Shown here piece by piece: positions 58,839 to 64,000 of a DNA stretch of 64,000 nt. Position 1 is the first letter of the stretch, and each line of letters begins with the position of its first letter. The notes below the pieces were generated by a model that was not told the DNA's origin, ran no database searches, and worked only from the letters and a program-made list of their open reading frames with translations. A program made the translations under genes and the position numbers. This DNA comes from Pelagibacterium limicola (GTDB lineage: Bacteria > Pseudomonadota > Alphaproteobacteria > Rhizobiales > Devosiaceae), in assembly GCF_015694405.1 (NCBI RefSeq), contig NZ_JADQDB010000010.1:1-64000 (forward strand), given 5' to 3'.

Positions 58839-60311
58839 ATGACGGGGACAGGCATTACACGACGAGCGTTCCTCACCGGCACCGGCCTCGCGCTGGTGGC
58901 GGGCGTTGCGGGTTGCACGACGCTGATGGGCGGTAGTTCAGACATCGCCACCCGGCGCACGGGCGGGCAGGCCCCCGCTGTTCCCGCCGGCACGCATCCG
59001 GAAGATACGGTGATCGGGTTGCGCGAACACCCGCGCATCATCTCTGCCTATGGCGGAGTATATGAGCATCGCAGGACGGAAGTGATGCTGGCCCGCATGG
59101 TCTCGAACCTTCTGGCTGCGGCCGACCAGCCCAACACCCAGTTTACCATCACCATCCTCGATTCCTCGGAGGTCAACGCCTTCGCTCTTCCCGGCGGGTT
59201 CATTTACGTGACGCGCGGAATTCTTGCCTTGGCCAACGACATGAGCGAACTGGCAGCGGTTATCGCCCACGAAATCGCCCACGTGACCCTGCGTCATGCG
59301 CGTGCGCGTTCCAACCGGGTGCGCACCTCGGAAATCGTGGACCGGGTCATCACAGGCGTCCTGGGCGGCGTGATTGACGCCAACCAGACCGCAGAGCGCA
59401 CGGCGCAATCTCTCGCTGCCTTCTCCCAGGCCCAGGAACTCGAAGCGGACAGGGAGGGCATCAAGATCGCGGCCCGCGCCGGCTACGATCCGCATGCCGC
59501 AGCGCGGTTCCTCACGGCCATGGGACGCTTTGCCCAGTTCGCCGCTGCAAGCGATGGCGTGGATTTCCTGTCTTCCCATCCCTCGACCCCCGACCGCATC
59601 CAGCGCGCCGCCGAAGTTGCGCGATCGTATGGCCCGCCGGGAACCGGGGTGGCTGGACGCACCGATTATCTCGAGGCGATCGAAGGCATCGATTTTGGCG
59701 ATTCGACCAAGCAGGGCTCGATTGTCGGGCAGCGCTATATCAATCCTGCGCAACGCCTGACCTTCACCGCCCCGCGCGGCTATGCATTGCAGATATCGAA
59801 TGCTGCCGTCGTCGCGGTCGCCGACAACGGCGCTGCGCTGCGGTTCGACGGGGCTTCGGTGCCTGCCAATACCGGCCTTGCCGATTATCTGCGCTCCGGC
59901 TGGATCGCCGGCCTCATGCCTGAGACCGTAACGACGCGCACCGTCAACGGCATCGAAACCGCCTCAGGCCGCGCACGGACCGATCAGTGGCACTTCCACG
60001 TGTCGGTGGCGCGGATTGATGACAATGTCTATCGCTTCATCTTCGCCAACAAGGACGACAGCGCGGCCTTCCGCTCCGCCGCCGAGGAAACCGTGTCCAG
60101 CCTGCGCCGCACCCAGCCTTCGGACCTCTCCTCTCTGCGCTCTGTCAAGCTTCGCCTCGTGCGCGCCGCCAGCGGAGACAACGCCGATACGCTCGCGACC
60201 CGCATGACCACCCTCAACCGCGGCCGCGAACTGTTTCTGGTTGTCAACAACCTGCTGCCCGGGGATCCGGTCGAAACGGGCGCACCGTACAAGATCGTGC
60301 GGGTGGAATAA
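58839..60311 (+). CDS. M48 family lipoprotein metalloprotease
   Basis: A 490-residue envelope protease of the BepA/LoiP-like group. The N-terminus has an RR motif and lipobox (TRRAFLTGTGLALVAGVAGC, Cys near residue 27). The zinc site is HEIAH near residue 144 with the downstream Glu in LEADREG; HPSTPDRIQRA is typical. The C-terminal half (about 290-490) is a separate beta-rich domain. It probably removes misfolded outer-membrane proteins. Co-transcribed with the nuclease gene, two bases apart; terminator region follows. Confidence 0.94.
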   Translation: MTGTGITRRAFLTGTGLALVAGVAGCTTLMGGSSDIATRRTGGQAPAVPAGTHPEDTVIGLREHPRIISAYGGVYEHRRTEVMLARMVSNLLAAADQPNTQFTITILDSSEVNAFALPGGFIYVTRGILALANDMSELAAVIAHEIAHVTLRHARARSNRVRTSEIVDRVITGVLGGVIDANQTAERTAQSLAAFSQAQELEADREGIKIAARAGYDPHAAARFLTAMGRFAQFAAASDGVDFLSSHPSTPDRIQRAAEVARSYGPPGTGVAGRTDYLEAIEGIDFGDSTKQGSIVGQRYINPAQRLTFTAPRGYALQISNAAVVAVADNGAALRFDGASVPANTGLADYLRSGWIAGLMPETVTTRTVNGIETASGRARTDQWHFHVSVARIDDNVYRFIFANKDDSAAFRSAAEETVSSLRRTQPSDLSSLRSVKLRLVRAASGDNADTLATRMTTLNRGRELFLVVNNLLPGDPVETGAPYKIVRVE

Positions 60312-60357
60312 CGCGTTCCGGCCCACTTCATTGGCGCCCGAGGAGCTTGGGAGCAAT

Positions 60358-60385
60358 AAAAAAGGCCGGTCGAGCGACCGGCCTT
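60358..60385 (-). terminator. carD terminator
   Basis: AAGGCCGGTCG and CGACCGGCCTT form a near-perfect hairpin (60362-60385). On the minus strand it is followed by TTTTTTATT. It lies about 25 bases beyond the carD stop and can also stop the convergent M48 transcript. Confidence 0.88.
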
Positions 60386-60410
60386 CGCATATTCACAAGA
60401 CAATCCCGGC

Positions 60411-60968
60411 TTACGCCGCTTCTTCCGCTGCCTCGTCGGTGCGTGACGCACGGCGCGGGCTCTTGGAGAGATTCTTGGTGATGAGCTTGATTGCTTCGGT
60501 GACCGACAGCTTGTTGACCGCAGCGATCTCGCGGCTCATCCGATCCATCGCCTGCTCGAACAGCTGGCGCTCAGAGTAGGACTGCTCGGGCTGATCCTCG
60601 GCACGGTAGAGATCGCGCACGACCTCCGAGATCGCGATGAGATCACCCGAATTGATCTTGGCCTCGTATTCCTGGGCCCGACGGCTCCACATGGTGCGCT
60701 TAACACGGGCGCGACCGGTGACGGTCTCAAGTGCCTTGGTAATGGTCTCGGGTTCCGCAAGCTTGCGCATCCCAACCGAATTGATCTTGGCAACGGGTAC
60801 CCGCAGCGTGAGCTTGTCCTGCTCGAAACCGATGACGAACAGCTCGAGGCTCAATCCAGCCACTTCCTGTTCCTCAATTGCATTGATAAGGCCAACACCA
60901 TGGGCGGGATATACGATGTACTCGCCGGTCTTGAACCCCGCGCGCTGCGTGGTCTTTTTGGTTGCCAT
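60411..60968 (-). CDS. carD: CarD family transcriptional regulator
   Basis: A 185-residue regulator. The N-terminal RNA-polymerase-interacting Tudor-like domain (GFKTGEYIVYPAHGVGLINAIEEQEVAG...RVPVAKINSVGMRKLAEP) is followed by a helical DNA-binding domain (RRAQEYEAKINSGDLIAISEVVRDLY...SYSERQLFEQAMDRM) and an Ala/Glu tail. CarD proteins stabilise open promoter complexes, including at rRNA promoters. The ribosome site AGGAG is inside the last of three chained short ORFs (60972-61071), so translation may be coupled to them. Confidence 0.95.
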   Translation of the reverse strand: MATKKTTQRAGFKTGEYIVYPAHGVGLINAIEEQEVAGLSLELFVIGFEQDKLTLRVPVAKINSVGMRKLAEPETITKALETVTGRARVKRTMWSRRAQEYEAKINSGDLIAISEVVRDLYRAEDQPEQSYSERQLFEQAMDRMSREIAAVNKLSVTEAIKLITKNLSKSPRRASRTDEAAEEAA

Positions 60969-60971
60969 TGG

Positions 60972-61071
60972 CTACTCCTGTCGACGCCTTTTCATGGACG
61001 CCCTCGATTAAGGCCGACGCGTCTCATGGGATGATCGGACTGTCCGGGATGGACCGTCGCGCCAGTCGCAT
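60972..61071 (-). promoter_or_regulatory. Chain of three leader mini-ORFs before carD
   Basis: On the minus strand, ORF 1 (61071-61024, 15 residues, MRLARRSIPDSPIIP) starts three bases after AGGAGG. Its stop overlaps the start of ORF 2 (61027-60992, 11 residues, MRRVGLNRGRP) as ATGA. That stop overlaps ORF 3 (60995-60972, 7 residues, MKRRRQE), again as ATGA. ORF 3 ends three bases before the carD ATG. All three are arginine-rich. A ribosome could pass from one to the next and reach carD without leaving the message. Confidence 0.45.
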
Positions 61072-61129
61072 TGTCCTCCTGGCCGGATCGATGTACCGGC
61101 CAGTTCTTTACCCGTTGACGTTCTGTCAC

Positions 61130-61150
61130 AAAAAAATGCCCCTAGGGCAT
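61130..61150 (-). terminator. fdxA terminator
   Basis: On the minus strand ATGCCC, TAG, GGGCAT followed by TTTTTT (61150-61130). It is about 105 bases past the fdxA stop. Confidence 0.75.
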
Positions 61151-61256
61151 ATGGTTCGGAGCGAGGGGTTCAACAACTGGTTGTGGAAACAATACCACAG
61201 TTTTGCGACAAAATCAAAAGCTACGAATCAGCGGCTGCGCGAGTTGGCAGCGAAGG

Positions 61257-61595
61257 TCAATCGCCTTCGCCGGGAGCCTCGGAAAAATACTTCTCGAACT
61301 TGCCTTCGACCCCATCCATTTCGGTTGCGTCTGGCAGAGGATCACGCTTTTCGGTGAGATTGGGCCATATGGCCGCGTATTTTGTATTGACCTCAAGCCA
61401 GTGATCGAGCCCGGACTCGGTGTCGGGCTTGATGGCCTCGGCTGGGCATTCGGGCTCGCATACTCCGCAATCGATGCACTCGTCAGGATGAATGACGAGC
61501 ATGTTCTCGCCTTCATAGAAGCAATCGACCGGGCACACCTCGACGCAATCGGTGTACTTGCACTTGATGCAGTTGTCGGTGACGACATAGGTCAT
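61257..61595 (-). CDS. fdxA: Seven-iron ferredoxin FdxA
   Basis: A 112-residue 3Fe-4S/4Fe-4S ferredoxin. N-terminal cysteines lie in [21 protein letters not shown] and the second set in [17 protein letters not shown]. The conserved C-terminal extension ([24 protein letters not shown]) marks the FdxA type found throughout alphaproteobacteria. It carries electrons in the cytosol; its partner is unknown. ATG at 61595 (MTYVVTDNC) is the family start. Lies between the S4 gene and carD, a conserved order. Confidence 0.96.
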   Translation of the reverse strand: MTYVVTDNCIKCKYTDCVEVCPVDCFYEGENMLVIHPDECIDCGVCEPECPAEAIKPDTESGLDHWLEVNTKYAAIWPNLTEKRDPLPDATEMDGVEGKFEKYFSEAPGEGD

Positions 61596-61714
61596 GTGAG
61601 GTTCGTCCAAAGAGGCGGAACATAAGGTGGCGCGAGCCGGTCGGACAAGGTTGCTAAACGGTTTTGTCGGGCGTTTCAAGACCGGTTTGTGCCAGATCTC
61701 CGGCCCGGACCGGA

Positions 61715-62011
61715 TCAGCTTTCTGTCTTTGGAAGCACGGGCGAAATATCCTCATAGAGGGTCGCGGCGACAGCCGGCGAACCGCGCCTTTCGGCCAGGC
61801 CGGCGATTTTTAGAACGCGAAGCCGCCCATGGACCAGGATGGTCAAACCATCCCCTGCACCTACGCGCGTATCGGACCCCGAGACCCTCTGGCCGTTGAC
61901 CCGCACTGCTCCGCTCTCGATCAGCTTTTGCGCCAACGTCCGGCTTTTTGTCACCCGCGCGTGCCAGAGCCACTTGTCGAGCCGCTGGCGAGTAGAAGCG
62001 GCGGCGGTCAC
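61715..62011 (-). CDS. S4-domain RNA-binding protein (Hsp15-like)
   Basis: A 98-residue protein with an S4 domain at residues 8-60 ([45 protein letters not shown]). It resembles Hsp15, which recycles 50S subunits carrying stranded peptides after heat shock. Its ATG overlaps the stop of the helicase gene (four bases), so the two are translationally coupled. Confidence 0.92.
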   Translation of the reverse strand: MTAAASTRQRLDKWLWHARVTKSRTLAQKLIESGAVRVNGQRVSGSDTRVGAGDGLTILVHGRLRVLKIAGLAERRGSPAVAATLYEDISPVLPKTES

Positions 62012-64000
62012 TGGCGCGATTTGAGCGCAGCAAGCGCAGCAAACGGCGAATCGGGGTCGATGGGCTTTTCGCGCCGTTCCGGCCGTGGGCGGTGCTCGCT
62101 CCGGCCTTCCTCGCGTGGCCCCTTGCCCGGCTTACTCTTGGGCTTGAAGGACTTTGTCTGCCCTTCGGGTCGCTGGCTGCCATTGCCCTGCTTGGCCTGC
62201 TGGCGGGGGCGGTTGTTTCGCTCCGGCCGTTTGCTTCCCGGAAACCAGACCTCATCGAATTCGGGCTCCGCAGGCGCTACTGTTTCCGCTTCACCGTTCG
62301 GCGCAGCGGCTTGATCCAGCACACCCTCGCCAACGGGCTGAACTGGCTCGCTGACCGGTTCGTCTGGCGCGGCACCGTTCGATTGCGACGCGGGTTCGGC
62401 AACCGTTTCCGCTGCTGGCGGCTCGGCCTTGGGGGTACGGCGCACCCGATAGCCGAGCGATCTCAGGATGGAGGCAAAATCTTCGCCCGCGCAGCCCAGC
62501 AGCGAGGTCATCTCGACCGTCACCCTGAATCCGTTGCCCTCCGCGGCGCCTTCGGGCGGCGGCGTATCGACCGGCCGGTTCGCATCGTAGGCAATGAGTG
62601 GGCGGATGATATCGGCCAGCCGCTCGAGGATATCGACGCGCACGATGCGCCCGCCGGCAACCTTGAACCCGCCAACCTCATAGAGCCGGGGATTGAATGC
62701 AGGGTCGATCGGGAACGAGGTTCGGCCCGAGAGGATGATGTGAGGCAATTCGGCAATGCCGGGCTGGCGCACGCCGCCATTCTTGAGGCCCCACAGGATC
62801 AGGGCCAATTCGCGCGGCGCGGGCTTGAGACTCAAGGGAAGATAGATGTGATAGGCGCCGAACTTGACCCCGAGCTTGCGCAGCTTGGCGCGCGTATCCT
62901 GGTCAAGGCCCTTCACTTCGTCGGCAACCTCGGCCCGCGGAATAATTCCGAGATTCTCGGCGAGCCGGAAGGCCAGGCCTCGCGCCGTGCCCTCGAGTTC
63001 AGCGGGCTCCCTGAGGGCGACGATCTGCTCGAGCTGGGTGTTGACATGGTGCCTGAGCCAGAGCGAAAGCCTCTCCTCGACCTTGTCCAGGGTCGGCCCG
63101 GAAAGGCTGTCGTCGGCAAGGATTATGACGCGCGGAGAAAACACCTCATTCCCCTCGGCGATCTCGGCCACCACCTCGCCGCGCCAGCGGATGACGCCGT
63201 CGGTCGCAAGCACGAACTCCTCGTTCGGCGCGCCCGCCAGCCTCTCGGCCCTCTTGGTAATCTCAGGCGCAATCACCGAGCCGGCGGCCGAGCGCAGGTT
63301 TTTCGAATCGGTCTCGCCCTCGATACGCGAGAGCGTGAACCTGAACCCCTCGATCGAGCCGATGGTGTGGCCCTCGATTGTCACTTCGCCATTTTCGGTA
63401 ATTTGCGGTGATACCATATGCTTGTCTCTCAGATGGCGCATCAGAATCGATGTCCTGCGATCCACGAAACGCTGTATCAGCTTTTCATGCAATGCGTCGG
63501 ACAACGCATCTTCTATTTTTCTGGTTTTGTCGCGCCAGTGATCAGGATCTTCCAGCCAGTGCCTGCGATTTGATATGAACGTCCAGGTCCGAATCTGGCG
63601 GATACGGTTGGACAAGGTGTCGATGTCACCTTCCGTATTCTCGCAGAAGCGAACCTGCTCGGCAATCCAGTCTGCGCCGATCTTTCCACCCAATGCCAGG
63701 TCTGAAAAGACCCTGGTTACGATTTCGCCGTGCGCCGCGGGAGAAATATCGCGGTAATCGGGGATCTGGCAGCACTCCCAGGCCATCTCCACCCGTTCGC
63801 CGCCCCGCACCAGATGCCCTGCCTCACCCCGCATCAGAAATTCGAGCGCCCGCTGGTCCGTGGCGATGGGAACCCGGGTTAGGGCCGGATGGTCGGGCAC
63901 GACCTCGAGGCTGGCATGGAGCGCGGAAAGCGAAGCGAAATCGAGCACGCGATTGCGCCACTGCAGCACCTTGATCGCCTCGAAATCGTGCGCTTCCAGC
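62008..64000 (-). CDS. SUV3-like DEAD/DEAH helicase, C-terminal part (cut by window edge)
   Basis: About 664 residues of an open frame that enters from beyond base 64000. The visible part is the region after the helicase core of a roughly 1000-residue alphaproteobacterial superfamily-2 helicase: VPDHPALTRVPIATDQRALEFLMRG, a long helical segment with HWLEDPDHWRDKTRKIEDALSDALHEKL, GLAFRLAENLGIIPR, and KFGAYHIYLPLSLKPAPRELALILWGLKNGG. A Pro/Ala/Glu linker and a strongly basic tail (about the last 90 residues) follow. Walker motifs would be outside the window. Coupled to the S4 protein, it probably acts on RNA. Confidence 0.88.
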   Translation of the reverse strand, partial: LEAHDFEAIKVLQWRNRVLDFASLSALHASLEVVPDHPALTRVPIATDQRALEFLMRGEAGHLVRGGERVEMAWECCQIPDYRDISPAAHGEIVTRVFSDLALGGKIGADWIAEQVRFCENTEGDIDTLSNRIRQIRTWTFISNRRHWLEDPDHWRDKTRKIEDALSDALHEKLIQRFVDRRTSILMRHLRDKHMVSPQITENGEVTIEGHTIGSIEGFRFTLSRIEGETDSKNLRSAAGSVIAPEITKRAERLAGAPNEEFVLATDGVIRWRGEVVAEIAEGNEVFSPRVIILADDSLSGPTLDKVEERLSLWLRHHVNTQLEQIVALREPAELEGTARGLAFRLAENLGIIPRAEVADEVKGLDQDTRAKLRKLGVKFGAYHIYLPLSLKPAPRELALILWGLKNGGVRQPGIAELPHIILSGRTSFPIDPAFNPRLYEVGGFKVAGGRIVRVDILERLADIIRPLIAYDANRPVDTPPPEGAAEGNGFRVTVEMTSLLGCAGEDFASILRSLGYRVRRTPKAEPPAAETVAEPASQSNGAAPDEPVSEPVQPVGEGVLDQAAAPNGEAETVAPAEPEFDEVWFPGSKRPERNNRPRQQAKQGNGSQRPEGQTKSFKPKSKPGKGPREEGRSEHRPRPERREKPIDPDSPFAALAALKSRQ

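Overview
The window looks like core chromosome of an alphaproteobacterium of the order Hyphomicrobiales (rhizobial lineage), most likely a Devosiaceae relative (Devosia or Pelagibacterium). This is inferred from high GC, from gene neighbourhoods I know from that order (prmC-prfA-ptsP-lysC against ubiG; comF-grxC-nitrilase-DUF1178; ppi against secA near argJ; aroK-aroB-CNNM-bolA-dnaJ-cobST; helicase-S4-fdxA-carD), and from alphaproteobacteria-restricted families (DUF4167, DUF1178, DUF2125, cobST). No plasmid, prophage, CRISPR array, integrase or complete insertion sequence was seen. Genes are closely packed, and many neighbours overlap by 1-8 bases.

Layout. 0.5-5.5 kb: an M23 peptidase, a VOC protein with a LexA-type box, a DEAD-box RNA helicase, a frameshifted DUF1801 gene and a secreted DUF2147 protein. 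5.6-9.7 kb is the accessory-looking part: about 0.8 kb of gene-free, palindrome-rich DNA, a gst-arsR-SRPBCC operon with repeated GAAACT motifs at its promoter, a decayed second copy of the clpB 3' end with its terminator, and a secreted PQQ-type sugar dehydrogenase whose Shine-Dalgarno lies in a hairpin. 9.8-30 kb: clpB, DUF4167, release-factor genes, nitrogen-PTS enzyme I, aspartokinase, ubiG, comF/grxC/nitrilase operon, argJ operon, parvulin and secA. 30-47 kb: an unknown 204-residue protein, SLC13-type transporter, lipoprotein L,D-transpeptidase, accA, xerD with a 50-residue companion, shikimate genes, CNNM/CBS protein, bolA, cobaltochelatase cobS-cobT, M42 peptidase. 47-57.5 kb: a CpdR-like receiver, ftsEX-plsC, an SOS-type promoter driving an unknown 113-residue protein, ChaC, DUF2125, a GGDEF enzyme, tyrC-hisC, a methyltransferase and gloB. 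57.5-64 kb: tRNA-Arg(CCU), a 52-residue ORF, a nuclease, an M48 lipoprotein protease, carD preceded by three chained mini-ORFs, fdxA, an S4 protein and a large helicase cut by the window edge.

Most of the window is housekeeping: translation termination (prfA, prmC), protein export and folding (secA, ppi, clpB), amino-acid synthesis (lysC, argJ, aroK, aroB, hisC, tyrC), envelope and division (ftsEX, plsC, L,D-transpeptidase, M23). No wholly new multi-gene system is evident. The observations most worth checking are two LexA-type boxes in front of genes outside the classical SOS set (50.5 kb and 2.8 kb), the duplicated clpB tail flanking the dehydrogenase, the mini-ORF relay before carD, competing RNA hairpins before the dehydrogenase, and the one-base frameshift in the DUF1801 gene.
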